The notes below the pieces were generated by a model. The model was not told where the DNA came from, did not search any database, and worked only from the letters and a program-made list of their open reading frames with translations. The position numbers and the translations under genes were made by a program. From Acidobacteriota bacterium (lineage in GTDB: Bacteria > Acidobacteriota > Terriglobia > Bryobacterales > Bryobacteraceae), in NCBI GenBank assembly GCA_018268715.1, contig JAFDVZ010000023.1, forward strand, positions 2,345 to 66,344: DNA of 64,000 bases. Reading direction: 5' to 3'. This document shows positions 7,644 through 17,215 of this stretch, one piece after another (position 1 is the stretch's first letter; each line of letters starts with the position of its first letter).

Positions 7644-10292
7644 ATGAAGTGGCTTCGCCGGAAGTCGCGCGAAGATGAGTTGGAGCGCGAACTTCAAACT
7701 CACCTGCAGTTGGAAGCCGAGGAACTCAGAGAGCGCGGCGTGCCCTCCGCCGAAGCCCGCTACGCCGCCCGCCGGGCCCTCGGAAACATCACCGCCACAA
7801 AAGAGGAGGTTCGCCGCATGTGGGGATGGTCCCTTCTAGAGGTTCTCTTCGCGGAGATCCGCTACGCGCTTCGAAACATGCGCAAGAACTCCGGTTTCGC
7901 CGCCCTGGTGGTGCTGACGCTCACCCTGGCCATCGGCGCAAGCACAGCGGTGTTCACGCTGGTCGATTCGGTGTTGCTCAAGCCCCTGTCGTTTCGCGAA
8001 AGCGGCCAACTGGTGGTGGCCTGGGAGCACGTGCGCTTCATGGGCGGCGATCCGGTGGGGCCGAATCCGAAGCACGTCGAGGAGTGGCGCAAGCGGACCT
8101 CCGCGTTCACCGCTTTGGCCTCCTTCCTGCGATGGCAGTCCGCGTTCGCCTCCGGCCCGGATCGTCCCCGGTTGACCGGCTCCGTTTTGTGTTCGCCCAA
8201 CCTGTTCGATGTTCTCGAAGTGCAGCCCCTGCTGGGCCGTCTGTTTCAGCCACGGGACGGCGTGAAAGGTCAGGACAATGTCGCTGTCCTGTCCCACTCG
8301 GGATGGCGCACGCTGTTCGACTCCGATCCGAGGGTGATCGGACGGACCATCCGCGTCGACGACAATCCGGTCGAGATCGTCGGAATCCTGCCGCCGGACT
8401 TTCACTTCCCGGCCCCGAACTCCCTGCGGGCATTCGTGCAGACGCAGGCGTCAGCCGCCGCGGAGGAACCCCTCTTCATGCCGGCGGTAATGGACTACGC
8501 CGGCATGGAATGGGCCGGCAACTACGGCAACTGGGTGACGGTGGGGCGGCTCAAGCCGGGGGCCTCCATCCGCGAAGCCGAATCGCAAATCAACGGGATC
8601 CAGCGCCAGTTGGCGGTCGAATCGATGGGGATTCGTCCGGATCAGGCCGCGACGGCGGTGACCGCGTTGCTACAGCCGATGCAGGCGGCGGTGTCGGAGA
8701 CTTCCGGGCCAACGCTGTGGTTCCTGATGGCGGCCGTCCTCGGGCTGATGTTGATCGCCTGCGTCAACCTCGCGAACGCCCAATTGGGACGCGCCCTGGC
8801 GCGAGGCCGTGACGTCGCGCTGCGCACGGCGCTGGGCGCGGCGAAGTGGCGACTGCTCTGGAACGGCCTGGCCGAAAGCTTGGTGTTGTCGGCGATCGGC
8901 GGGGTGTCTGGAGTGCTGCTGGCGGCCGCCGTGTTGCGTCTCATCGCCTCCAGCCCATCCATCGACTTGCCGCGGCTCGCCGAAATCCGCCTGAACGGAA
9001 ACGTCCTGCTGTTCGCCGCCGCGCTCACCATCGCCGCGACGCTGTTGTCCGGGCTGTTCCCGGCGCTCCGAGTGATCCGCGCGGATCCGCAGGCGTTCCT
9101 GCAGGGCGGCGGCGGACGAACGTCGTACGGCAGCGCCTCCGGATCGCGACTGCGCTCCTGGCTCATCGGCTTGCAGGCTTTCGGGGGCGTGACGTTGCTG
9201 CTGGTGACGCTGCTGTTCGCCAAGAGCCTGTTCCACCTGCTGACCCAGGACAAAGGCTTCGACCCGAGGGGCGCGGCCATCGCCGTCGTCAAGATCCCAG
9301 GGAAGCCGTTTGAGGCCCCCCAGAGCCGCGTCGATTTCATCGAGACCGTCCTTCGCGGCTTGCGAGCGTTGCCTGGCGTCGAAAGCGCCGGCTTCGTCAG
9401 CCGGACCCCGCTCGACGGCGAAAGCTGGATTGAATCGCTGCAGCGGGTGGACCGGCCGGAAATGGACGGCATCATCGTGAACGCGCGGTGGGTCAGTCCC
9501 GGCTACTTCGAAGCCACCAGGCAGCGATTGATCGCCGGCCGTTTCTTTGAGGAGCGCGACCGGAACCTGGACAGCGCTGTCATCTCGGAGGCCGCGGCCA
9601 AGGCCCTGTGGGGCAATGCGAGTCCGATCGGAATGCAGGCGCACCTGCTGGGCCGTAAGCAGACCGTGATTGGCGTCGTGGCGGATTCGCGCATCACCTC
9701 ACTCAAGACGAAGCCGGCGAAGGTGGCTTATGTCCACTACCAGTACCGGACGCCGTACAGCGCATCGTTCATCGTGCGAGGGGCCGCGGTGGATGGCTTA
9801 ATGCCGGGGATTCGTCAAGCAGTGTGGAACGCGTCGCCGCTGGTCGCCATTGCGCGACTCAAGACGTTCGACGCCCAACTTACGGATTCGCTCGCCAGGG
9901 AGCGTCTGCAGACCCTGGTGCTGACGTCGTTCGCCACGGCCGCGTTATTGTTGGCGATGCTCGGCATTCACGGCGTGCTGAGCTATCTGGTGGCGGCGCG
10001 CAAGCAGGAAATCGGGGTTCGAATGGCGCTGGGAGCGTCGAAGGCGCGCGTCTACCGGCTCACGTTGGCGCAGGCGGGCACGCCGGTCTGCATCGGGCTA
10101 ATGGCGGGTTTGGCGGCCAGCGCCTTCGCGGGCGGCGCCCTGCGCAAGTTCCTGTATGGCGTGGAGCCCGTGGATCCAGCCGTGATGGCGTTGACAGCGG
10201 CGCTGTTCATAGCCGCCGCCACGGTAGCCGCCCTGCTCCCGGCGCGGCGGGCGGCATCGGTCGATCCCATCGAAGCGTTGCGGGCGGAGTAA
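7644..10292 (+). CDS. ADOP-type double FtsX permease paired with PadR
   Basis: An 882-residue acidobacterial duplicated orphan permease. Residues about 1-60 form a charged helical prefix (DELERELQTHLQLEAEELRERG) typical of the PadR-linked members. Then come two MacB_PCD + FtsX units: first helix about 83-108, first FtsX about 355-490, second periplasmic domain about 510-745, last FtsX about 750-880 with KQEIGVRMALGASKARV. It follows padR by one base. No ATPase gene is adjacent. Its stop abuts the stop of the convergent sulfite-oxidase-like gene with no gap (10292/10293). The biochemical role is unknown. Confidence 0.92.
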   Translation: MKWLRRKSREDELERELQTHLQLEAEELRERGVPSAEARYAARRALGNITATKEEVRRMWGWSLLEVLFAEIRYALRNMRKNSGFAALVVLTLTLAIGASTAVFTLVDSVLLKPLSFRESGQLVVAWEHVRFMGGDPVGPNPKHVEEWRKRTSAFTALASFLRWQSAFASGPDRPRLTGSVLCSPNLFDVLEVQPLLGRLFQPRDGVKGQDNVAVLSHSGWRTLFDSDPRVIGRTIRVDDNPVEIVGILPPDFHFPAPNSLRAFVQTQASAAAEEPLFMPAVMDYAGMEWAGNYGNWVTVGRLKPGASIREAESQINGIQRQLAVESMGIRPDQAATAVTALLQPMQAAVSETSGPTLWFLMAAVLGLMLIACVNLANAQLGRALARGRDVALRTALGAAKWRLLWNGLAESLVLSAIGGVSGVLLAAAVLRLIASSPSIDLPRLAEIRLNGNVLLFAAALTIAATLLSGLFPALRVIRADPQAFLQGGGGRTSYGSASGSRLRSWLIGLQAFGGVTLLLVTLLFAKSLFHLLTQDKGFDPRGAAIAVVKIPGKPFEAPQSRVDFIETVLRGLRALPGVESAGFVSRTPLDGESWIESLQRVDRPEMDGIIVNARWVSPGYFEATRQRLIAGRFFEERDRNLDSAVISEAAAKALWGNASPIGMQAHLLGRKQTVIGVVADSRITSLKTKPAKVAYVHYQYRTPYSASFIVRGAAVDGLMPGIRQAVWNASPLVAIARLKTFDAQLTDSLARERLQTLVLTSFATAALLLAMLGIHGVLSYLVAARKQEIGVRMALGASKARVYRLTLAQAGTPVCIGLMAGLAASAFAGGALRKFLYGVEPVDPAVMALTAALFIAAATVAALLPARRAASVDPIEALRAE

Positions 10293-11669
10293 CTACCGCC
10301 CGCGGCTGATGCGCATCAGGTAGTCAAGCAAAGCTTCGCGGTCCTCGGGCTTCACCCTAGCGCCCCAGCGGCCCATCTTGTCGACTTCTTTCTCCCACTG
10401 GCCGCGCGTCAGCCGCTGCTGGGTGACGACGTCGTCGCCATGACACACAAGGCAGGAACTCCGATAGCCCGCCGGCTGTCCACTGACGTCCACGGGCCCG
10501 GCGGGTTGCGCGGCCGGCGCCGGTTGCGAGCTGACGTTCACGCCCACCTTGTGAACGACGTTCCATTGGTAACCGCTCGGGTTCCATTCCTGCGCGAAGG
10601 GCTGAATATCGCCCGCCGCCGTCTTCGCGCGCGCCATCAACGTGTGGAATTGCTCCCGCGCGGGGCGCCAGTCAAAACTCCACAAGCGCCATCCGAACGG
10701 CGTGCGAGGGCTGATCATCGCCGCGGCCCGCCACGTGCGGCCGCCGTCGGCGGAAACCTCCACGCTCTCCACCGGACCGCCGTCACCCGACCACGCCGCT
10801 CCCGCCACCTTCACCACGCCGCCCGGAGCCACGGTCGCGCCGTCAGCCGGAGTAGAAATCACCGACTTCACCCGCAGGCTGGTCACCGGCGACATCTTCT
10901 CGGGCGGCACGGCCTCGCCGGGACGCACCGGTTTGCCCGGATGGCGGTAGGCCGTCTTCATGAAGAAGCCGTCGAAGTCGTGGTCGAGCACGGTGATTTT
11001 CGCGAGCCACTTCACCCACGAATCGCTGGCCCAACCCGGCGCGATCACGCGCAGCGGAAAGCCGTGCTGCAAGGGCAGCGTCCGCCCGTTCATTTCATAG
11101 GCGAGCAGCGTGTTCGGGTCGAGCGCCTTCTTCACCGGAATGGTGCGCTGGAAGTCCGGCATCGTGCCCGGGCCCACGTCCAGGCCGTCAAACAGGACTT
11201 CCCTGCCCGCCGGCTTCACCCCGGCCTGCTTCAGGACGTCGCCCAACCGCACGCCCGCCCACTTCGCGTTGCCCACCGCTCCGTAGCTCCACTGCAACCC
11301 CGGCATGGGCGGCGCGTACAGGGACCGGCCGTTGCCGGCGCACTCGAGCACGCTCACCAGTTCGACGCGCGGCAGCTTGCGGATGTCGGTCATCGACAGA
11401 GCAAGTGGCTTGGACACCTCGCCCGCCACCTCCAGCTTGTATTCGCCGGGCGACACCCTTGGGACATAGGTATGGGTCCGGACGAAGAAGTGCTCGGCGG
11501 GAGTCAGATAGTCGCTGAAGAACTCGAGCGGCATCTCGAGGTCCTCCGGCCGCGCGGCCCGCACGATCATCCCGGTTTTCTTCGCCACCGGAACAGTTTC
11601 ATCAAAAGAAAAGGCGGGCAACGCCGCGGCGCCCACGCTCAGGCGGAGCAGACTTCTTCTGGACAGCAT
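10293..11669 (-). CDS. Sulfite-oxidase-family molybdoenzyme with C-terminal cytochrome c heme site
   Basis: A 458-residue exported enzyme. ATG 11669 gives MLSRRSLLRL, a twin-arginine-type signal; the longer frame to 11705 runs into the upstream gene. The oxidoreductase molybdopterin domain spans about 30-250 and carries the molybdenum-ligand Cys110 in ECAGNGR. A Mo-co dimerisation domain follows (about 265-380). The tail contains one heme c site, CLVCH (about 400), with a candidate axial Met in KMGRWG. This resembles SorA/SorB-type sulfite dehydrogenases with the cytochrome fused to the catalytic subunit. Sulfite is the likely but unproven substrate. It lies 7 bases downstream of the kinase gene, at the end of the ilvE-TIR-kinase operon. 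Confidence 0.88.
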   Translation of the reverse strand: MLSRRSLLRLSVGAAALPAFSFDETVPVAKKTGMIVRAARPEDLEMPLEFFSDYLTPAEHFFVRTHTYVPRVSPGEYKLEVAGEVSKPLALSMTDIRKLPRVELVSVLECAGNGRSLYAPPMPGLQWSYGAVGNAKWAGVRLGDVLKQAGVKPAGREVLFDGLDVGPGTMPDFQRTIPVKKALDPNTLLAYEMNGRTLPLQHGFPLRVIAPGWASDSWVKWLAKITVLDHDFDGFFMKTAYRHPGKPVRPGEAVPPEKMSPVTSLRVKSVISTPADGATVAPGGVVKVAGAAWSGDGGPVESVEVSADGGRTWRAAAMISPRTPFGWRLWSFDWRPAREQFHTLMARAKTAAGDIQPFAQEWNPSGYQWNVVHKVGVNVSSQPAPAAQPAGPVDVSGQPAGYRSSCLVCHGDDVVTQQRLTRGQWEKEVDKMGRWGARVKPEDREALLDYLMRISRGR

Positions 11670-11676
11670 CTCTGCT

Positions 11677-13365
11677 TTATTGCATGTCGCAGGTGCGGCG
11701 CGCAATGGATCCGTCCTGAATTCGCACCGGATCCGTCTCGCAACTCAGCCTTCCGTTCACCAGGCGCACCTGATAAGTGCCCACCGGCAGGTTCAGGACG
11801 ACGGGCGTCTTCTCGGCGCGTTCCTGCCCGTTAATGAAGATGGTGGAGCCCGCCATGTTCGATGAGATGGAGAGCGTGCCGCCGGTGCGCTCCATGTCGA
11901 TGCTCAGCTCGGCGTCGTGGGGCAATTCGATAATCCGGTTCGCGTCGCGATATCCTTCCGCCTGCGCGAGCAGCGTGTGTCGGCCGGCCGCGAGTTGCAG
12001 CGAACACGGCGCGTGACAGGATAGCTGAAGATTGCCGTCCACCATCACGCGCGCGCCGGGCGGCGACGCCAGGATGCGCGTGGTGACGCCCTGTGGTTCG
12101 GGCGGGCGGGCCGGTGTGACAGGACGGGTCAGTACGGCGTCGCGCGGTTCGGGCGCCGCCGGCTTCACCGGCTCGGGTTCGGGCGCTTGCTTGGGCGGCT
12201 CGACGACGGGCGCTTTCCGGACTTCGGGCGTCGGACTCGGCTTGGTGGAATCCGACGGCGGCTGGATGGGCTTTGCTTCGGCGGACGCCTGAGGCGGCGG
12301 CGCGGGGACCGGCTCCATCCACCGTTGAAGCAGCAACACCCCCACACCCACCACCACAACCGCCACCAGGGCCAGGAACAGATTACGACCGGTGTGGGTG
12401 GCGGGCCGGAGCGGCGGCGCCGGCGGCGGCTCCGCGATAACGCCCGCGATGGTCGCATCCTCCACGGGCGCGGGGCCCGGGGCCGGGCGGGCGGTGCTCA
12501 CGGTGGGAAGCGTCGGACTCGTGCCGCGCGACAGCGGGAACCACTCGGGGCGCAGGTTGCAGGCGCGTTCCAGTTCGTCGATGAACTCGGCGCACGTCGG
12601 AAAGCGGCCGGCCGAGTCCTTGGCGAGCGCCCGCCGGAACACGCCCTCCACCTCCGGAGCGAGCGAAGTGTTCAAGCGCTGTGGAGGTGCGGGCTCGTCG
12701 CGACAGATCTTGAACAGCAGGCTCGGCAGGGAATCAGCAACGAATGGGCGCTCGCCGGTCAGGATTTCGTAGGCGATGACGGCCAGGGAGAACTGGTCCG
12801 TACGCCCGGTGACGTCGCCGCCCTGCACCTGCTCAGGCGACATGTAGCTGGGCGTTCCCATCATGGTTCCGCTCATGGTCATCTGCTGGGACAGAATCTT
12901 CGCGACGCCGAAATCGGTGATTTTGGCGGTGGACTCCTCGTGCAGCATGATGTTGGCGGGCTTAATGTCGCGGTGCACGATCCCCTTGCGATGGGCGTAA
13001 TCGAGCGCCGCGGCGGTCTGCCGCAACGTGGACATCAGCAGGTTCCGGTCGGGGTTCCTGCCCGCCAGGACCTTTTCAAGCGGCGGCCCGTTCACGAACT
13101 CCATGAAGACATAGGCGAGGCCGTTCTCCTCGTGGATGTCATAAATGGTGACAATGTTCGGGTGCGAGAGGATGCCGGCGCTCTGCGCCTCGCGAAACAA
13201 ACGCTCGCGGAGGCGTTCGCGCTCGGCCTGCTCCGTGAAGTCGGTCAGCCGGATGCTCTTGATGGCGATGGTGCGGCCGATAGCCGGATCGAGCGCGCGG
13301 TAGACGATGCCCATGGCGCCGCGCCCCAGTTCGCCGACGATTTGATAGCGCCCGATCTGCTCCAC
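11677..13365 (-). CDS. Transmembrane Ser/Thr protein kinase with PEGA domains
   Basis: A 562-residue PknB-like kinase starting at GTG 13365. The kinase domain covers about 1-270: glycine loop GRGAMG (14-19), ATP-binding Lys36, catalytic HRDIKPAN (Asp133), DFG (151-153) and an SPEQ activation-loop end. A proline/Glu-rich linker surrounds a single membrane helix (about 325-347, LFLALVAVVVVGVGVLLL). The extracytoplasmic C-terminus holds two PEGA repeats (about 420-490 and 490-562; one with PPGARVMVDG), thought to bind envelope or surface structures. The topology suggests transmission of an outside signal to phosphorylation inside. Its neighbours are a TIR/STAND-like gene 50 bases upstream and the molybdoenzyme downstream. 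Confidence 0.93.
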   Translation of the reverse strand: MEQIGRYQIVGELGRGAMGIVYRALDPAIGRTIAIKSIRLTDFTEQAERERLRERLFREAQSAGILSHPNIVTIYDIHEENGLAYVFMEFVNGPPLEKVLAGRNPDRNLLMSTLRQTAAALDYAHRKGIVHRDIKPANIMLHEESTAKITDFGVAKILSQQMTMSGTMMGTPSYMSPEQVQGGDVTGRTDQFSLAVIAYEILTGERPFVADSLPSLLFKICRDEPAPPQRLNTSLAPEVEGVFRRALAKDSAGRFPTCAEFIDELERACNLRPEWFPLSRGTSPTLPTVSTARPAPGPAPVEDATIAGVIAEPPPAPPLRPATHTGRNLFLALVAVVVVGVGVLLLQRWMEPVPAPPPQASAEAKPIQPPSDSTKPSPTPEVRKAPVVEPPKQAPEPEPVKPAAPEPRDAVLTRPVTPARPPEPQGVTTRILASPPGARVMVDGNLQLSCHAPCSLQLAAGRHTLLAQAEGYRDANRIIELPHDAELSIDMERTGGTLSISSNMAGSTIFINGQERAEKTPVVLNLPVGTYQVRLVNGRLSCETDPVRIQDGSIARRTCDMQ

Positions 13366-13415
13366 GTTGTGACCGTTATTTTAGCTCACGGGGCCGAGTT
13401 AGGTCCGTTTTCCGC

Positions 13416-14561
13416 CTACCACAGAGCCAGTTGGACGGCGGGTTCCGGCGCCGCCGCGAACGGATGCATCGCCTCCGACGGGCGGCCCCAGCCTTCGAGA
13501 ATCCAGGCGCGTTCACGCCCGAACTCCCGCGCCACCGCCGGATCCTGGCGCTGGATCGACTCGTCCATCATGCGGTTGACGAGTTCGAAAGCCTCGGCCG
13601 GACGGTCGTGAATGCGGAGGTAGCTCAGGCTGGCGCGCGTCAGCTCGCAGGCGAGCAACCAATCGCCGGCGGGCTTGAGCAGCCAATCGAGAGCGCGGCG
13701 CACCTGTCCGGTAGGCGGCTGCGGCGAACCGTTCACCCATCCCACGACGGCCCGCAGCAACGCCCCAGCCGATTCGAGCGTGGGCGACGGCAGCGGCTGG
13801 CCGCGGACCAGGAGTAACGAACTGAGCCCGGGACGGTCGAATTCGGCGCGCACGTTTGGCTCGGCGCCTTCGAGCGCCATCAGACAACGGTATTGGTTCA
13901 GGGTGGACCGCAGCGCCTCGAGATTCGACGGCATCTCGCCGGTCAGCCGCATGCCGAACAGCGATCCCAGGTCGCCGGCAACCCCGGCGAGCGTCGCGCC
14001 CCGCGCGTCCATCCACACAACACCCTGGAACTCGTCGTGCACCGCCTCGATCAGCGCCCGCGCCAGGGCCGGCGTGACGCTGGCGGTTCCCGGACGGTCG
14101 GCGACCAGCGCTCGTAGCGCGTCAATTTCGCCCGATTCCCCCGCCGCCTCACCCGGAGGAACATGATGCGGGCGGGCCCCAAGCGGTCCTATGCGAAGCA
14201 GCCAGCGCTTCAGGCCGCGCTCGTCTGAGGGATCGAATGAGCGCCCGCGAAGGAGCACTTTCGGATACTGCGTCTCGCCCAGGATGACATAGGCCGCGCG
14301 GGAGCCGTTCACTCCAGCGTGGTCCCGAACCAGCGGCTCCCAATCCTCGCGATCGAGCGCGGCGGGGACCGATTCGGGCGAGATCAGCACAATTCCCGCG
14401 TCGGAGCCGAGGGCCCGGCCCACCGCTTCCAGTATCGGAAGCTGGGGGCCGGCCACCAGGCTGTAATCGATCCGCACGCGGCAGTTGGATGAAAGATAAG
14501 CGCCGAGCCGGCGCGCGTGGGACTCGTCGGCTCGTGCGTAAACGAAGGCGGCGTCAAGCAT
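13416..14561 (-). CDS. TIR-domain protein with a degenerate STAND/NB-ARC-like region
   Basis: A 381-residue protein. Residues 1-125 read as a TIR fold: first strand AAFVYAR, a second box around YSLVAGPQLPILEAV, a third strand AGIVLISPES, and a helix containing REDWEPL where other TIR domains carry their catalytic Glu. Residues about 150-240 resemble the start of an NB-ARC/STAND module (LARALIEAVHDEFQGVVWMDARG, then a Walker-B-like CLMALEGAE), but the expected P-loop is replaced by GTASVTPAL (158-166) with no GKT. Residues about 290-365 are helical and TPR-like. It is 9 bases downstream of ilvE and 50 bases upstream of a kinase gene. TIR proteins can be NADases or scaffolds; which applies here is unknown. 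Confidence 0.62.
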   Translation of the reverse strand: MLDAAFVYARADESHARRLGAYLSSNCRVRIDYSLVAGPQLPILEAVGRALGSDAGIVLISPESVPAALDREDWEPLVRDHAGVNGSRAAYVILGETQYPKVLLRGRSFDPSDERGLKRWLLRIGPLGARPHHVPPGEAAGESGEIDALRALVADRPGTASVTPALARALIEAVHDEFQGVVWMDARGATLAGVAGDLGSLFGMRLTGEMPSNLEALRSTLNQYRCLMALEGAEPNVRAEFDRPGLSSLLLVRGQPLPSPTLESAGALLRAVVGWVNGSPQPPTGQVRRALDWLLKPAGDWLLACELTRASLSYLRIHDRPAEAFELVNRMMDESIQRQDPAVAREFGRERAWILEGWGRPSEAMHPFAAAPEPAVQLALW

Positions 14562-14570
14562 CGTACGGAG

Positions 14571-15659
14571 CTATACCCGCACGATCCAGCGGAACGGATC
14601 GGGGTAGCGTCCGTATTGGATGCCGCTCAGGCGGTCGTACAACTCCTCGGTGACAGGTCCCGCCTTGCCGGTTCCGATGACGATCTCCTCGCCCGAATCC
14701 ATCTTGAAGCGGCCGATGCCGCAGATGACGGCGGCCGTGCCGCAGGCGAAGGCCTCGGTGATCTCGCCCTTGCCGATCCGCGCCACCAGGTCGTCGAAGT
14801 TGAGATCCGTCTCCTCCACCGTGTAGCCGTGCTCCGGCGCCATCTTGACGATGCTGTTGCGGGTGATGCCGGCGAGGATGGTGTCGCCGATGCGCGGCGT
14901 GTAGATCGTCTTGCCGGATACAAAGAAGACGTTCATGCCGCCCATTTCTTCGACGTTCCGTTGTCCGGCGGCGTCGAGGAACAGCACCTGGGCGCAGCCC
15001 TGCTTCTTGCCTTCGCCGATCACTTCGAGCGTCACGGCGTAGTTCGCCGCGGCCTTCACGTTGCCGGTGCCGCCATGGCAGGCGCGTCCGACCTTGGTGG
15101 TGACATAGACGCCTACGGCGCCCGCCCCCGCCTTGCCGGCCACCTGCGGGAAGTAGGAGCCCGAAGGCAGCGTGATCACGTAATGCAGGAACTGGTGGGC
15201 TCCGCGGACGCCGATGCAGGGTTCGGTGGCCACCATGGTCGGCCGGATGTAAAGCGAACCCGGCAAGCGCGGGACCCAGTCGCGCTGGCGGTCCACCAGC
15301 GCCCGGATTCCTTCTACGAAAGTCTCTTCATCCACCCGCGGCATGATCATTCGATCCGCCGAACGGTTGAAGCGCCGGGCGTTTTCGTACGGTCGAAACA
15401 GGTTGATCGAGCCATCGGGCCAGCGGTAAGCCTTCATGCCCTCGAAAATGGCTTGTCCGTAGTGAAATACGACCGCCGCCGGATGAGCCTCGATGTTCGC
15501 CATGCGTCCAATGCGGGTGCGTCCCCACTCGCCATTCTTGTATTCGCATGACAGCCAACTCGGTACGAAGATGCGCCCGAATTCAATATGTTCCGGGGTG
15601 AGGTCGACGTCGGGCCCCGGCAACGCGTCTTCGATTTCAAACGGGGTTTGCGCGGTCAT
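14571..15659 (-). CDS. ilvE: Branched-chain amino acid aminotransferase
   Basis: A 362-residue class IV PLP aminotransferase that interconverts Leu, Ile and Val with their 2-oxo acids. Family signatures include YGQAIFEGMKAYR (about 68-80), the Schiff-base Lys in GNVKAAANYA (about 205) and the phosphate-binding segment around ITRNSIVKMA (about 265). Length matches the larger bacterial IlvE subgroup (about 350-365 residues). A TATCAT hexamer lies six bases before the ATG, suggesting a leaderless transcript. The gene heads a minus-strand run that includes the TIR protein, kinase and molybdoenzyme, although nothing obvious links its function to theirs. Confidence 0.95.
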   Translation of the reverse strand: MTAQTPFEIEDALPGPDVDLTPEHIEFGRIFVPSWLSCEYKNGEWGRTRIGRMANIEAHPAAVVFHYGQAIFEGMKAYRWPDGSINLFRPYENARRFNRSADRMIMPRVDEETFVEGIRALVDRQRDWVPRLPGSLYIRPTMVATEPCIGVRGAHQFLHYVITLPSGSYFPQVAGKAGAGAVGVYVTTKVGRACHGGTGNVKAAANYAVTLEVIGEGKKQGCAQVLFLDAAGQRNVEEMGGMNVFFVSGKTIYTPRIGDTILAGITRNSIVKMAPEHGYTVEETDLNFDDLVARIGKGEITEAFACGTAAVICGIGRFKMDSGEEIVIGTGKAGPVTEELYDRLSGIQYGRYPDPFRWIVRV

Positions 15660-15846
15660 TCTTACATGATAACGAACGGGACGGGTCCGAAGCAGGAACG
15701 CCGCGAGGGCGCCGGCCGCCGGAGCGGATGGAGCCGGGGCGATCCATTCGGCCTACCGATAGTAAGTGTCGTTCGTTAGTACTAGTCAGGTGTTTTGGGC
15801 GAGTACTTCCGGAACCGGACGCCGATATGCGCACAAGAGGGTACGG

Positions 15847-17215
15847 ATGACTGGCCTAAGAAAGAAACTGCTCCTGTTCGTTTTCGCGATCGCCGCGCTC
15901 AGCGCCTCGGGGACCTTGTTGTTATATCGAGGCATCGCCGCGCATCGAGCCGACAGCGCGGTGATTAACCTGGCGGGAGCGCAGCGCATGCTCAGCCAGA
16001 AGATGAGTAAAGAGGCCATCTTAATTGGCCGATGGGCGTTCGACGGCGCGGAGTTTGCGCGAGAGCCGTGACCGGTTTGAGAGAGTGTTGACCGGCCTGA
16101 TCAAGGGAGACCCGGAACTGGGATTGCCGCCGACTCACAATCCGGCAATTCGAGCGCAACTCGATTCAGTGGCTCAGTTGTGGCGCACGTTTCGAACGGA
16201 TATCGACAGCCTCCTTGAAAGGCCCGGGAATGACGAGCGGATCGGGGTAATCGTCAGTACGAATCCCGAGTTGCTGGCGGGAATGAACAAGACCGTCGGG
16301 ATGCTGGAGCAGGACGCCAACGGCAGGGTCGATCATATTCTCACGCTACAGTTCGGCCTACTCGGGGCGCTGGTGATCCTGCTGGCGTCGGGGTGGGCGG
16401 TTCTAGTGACGCCGCTGCTGCGCCATCTCACTCGCACCGTCAATGAGTTAGAGAAGACTGCGGATGTCATCTGCCGCAACGCCGAGTGTCTGAATCAGGC
16501 GAGTGACTCGCTGGCGAACACGTCCGTTCAGCAGGCCGCGGCGATCCATCAGACGTCCAGGGCATCCATGCAGATCAAGGAAGTCTCCGCTCGCAGCAGA
16601 CAGCAGTGCTCGGAGGCGGTTGATATGATGACCCGGTCCGAGCGCGAGTTCGACGAGGCGTCGCGGAGACTGGGAGACGTGGTCCAAGCGACTCAAGTCA
16701 TCGCCGAATCCACGGGGAAGATCGCGACCGTGAACAAACTGATCGAGACGATCGCGTTCCAGACGAACATATTGGCTCTGAACGCGGCGGTGGAAGCGGC
16801 TCGGGCGGGGGACGCTGGAATGGGATTCTCGGTGGTGGCCGACGAGGTCCGCGCACTCGCTCAACGGTCGGGGGATGCGTCGCGGGACACGGCGAATCTG
16901 GTGAACGACTCGATTTCGGCCGTCGCGGCCGGCGCGAACAGGGTGGAAATGGCGTCCGAGGCGATGCGGGCGATCCAGTCGGAATGGGGTAAACTGCGCG
17001 GCTTTGCCGGTGGCGCCATCGAGGCCAACGAGCAACAGTCGGCGGGGATCACCGAAATCACGGAGGCCATGTCCTCGATGGAGCAGAACACCACACGGAC
17101 AGCGGCGCTCGCCGAGGAGAACGCAGCCTCGGTGGCGGAGCTGCGCGAGCAGTCCCAGTCGATGGTTCGCCTTGCGGGAGGGCTCTCCGAGATTCTCCAC
17201 GGGAAGGCCGCCTAA
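15847..17215 (+). pseudogene. PilJ-type methyl-accepting chemotaxis protein, broken by a frameshift
   Basis: ATG 15847 (AGAGGG ribosome-binding site) opens a frame with a membrane helix and the PilJ-type sensor start NLAGAQRMLSQKMSKEA, but it stops at 16071. The adjacent frame, open from about 16025 to 17215, continues the same sensor domain ([11 protein letters not shown], then [20 protein letters not shown]), a second membrane helix (about 16340-16410) and a complete MCP signalling domain with the hairpin-tip sequence [20 protein letters not shown] +1 shift between about 16022 and 16071 would join them into one receptor of about 450 residues. No HAMP domain is evident. It may be a true mutation or an assembly error. 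It converges with the nitrilase gene by a 3-base overlap. Confidence 0.82.

Noticed and set aside
10440..11834. 464-codon plus-strand frame opposite the sulfite-oxidase-like gene
   Set aside because: Arg/His/Pro-rich antisense of a well-defined molybdoenzyme; no recognisable domain.
12187..13611. 474-codon plus-strand frame opposite the kinase gene
   Set aside because: Antisense of the kinase, with compositional bias and no homology-like pattern.
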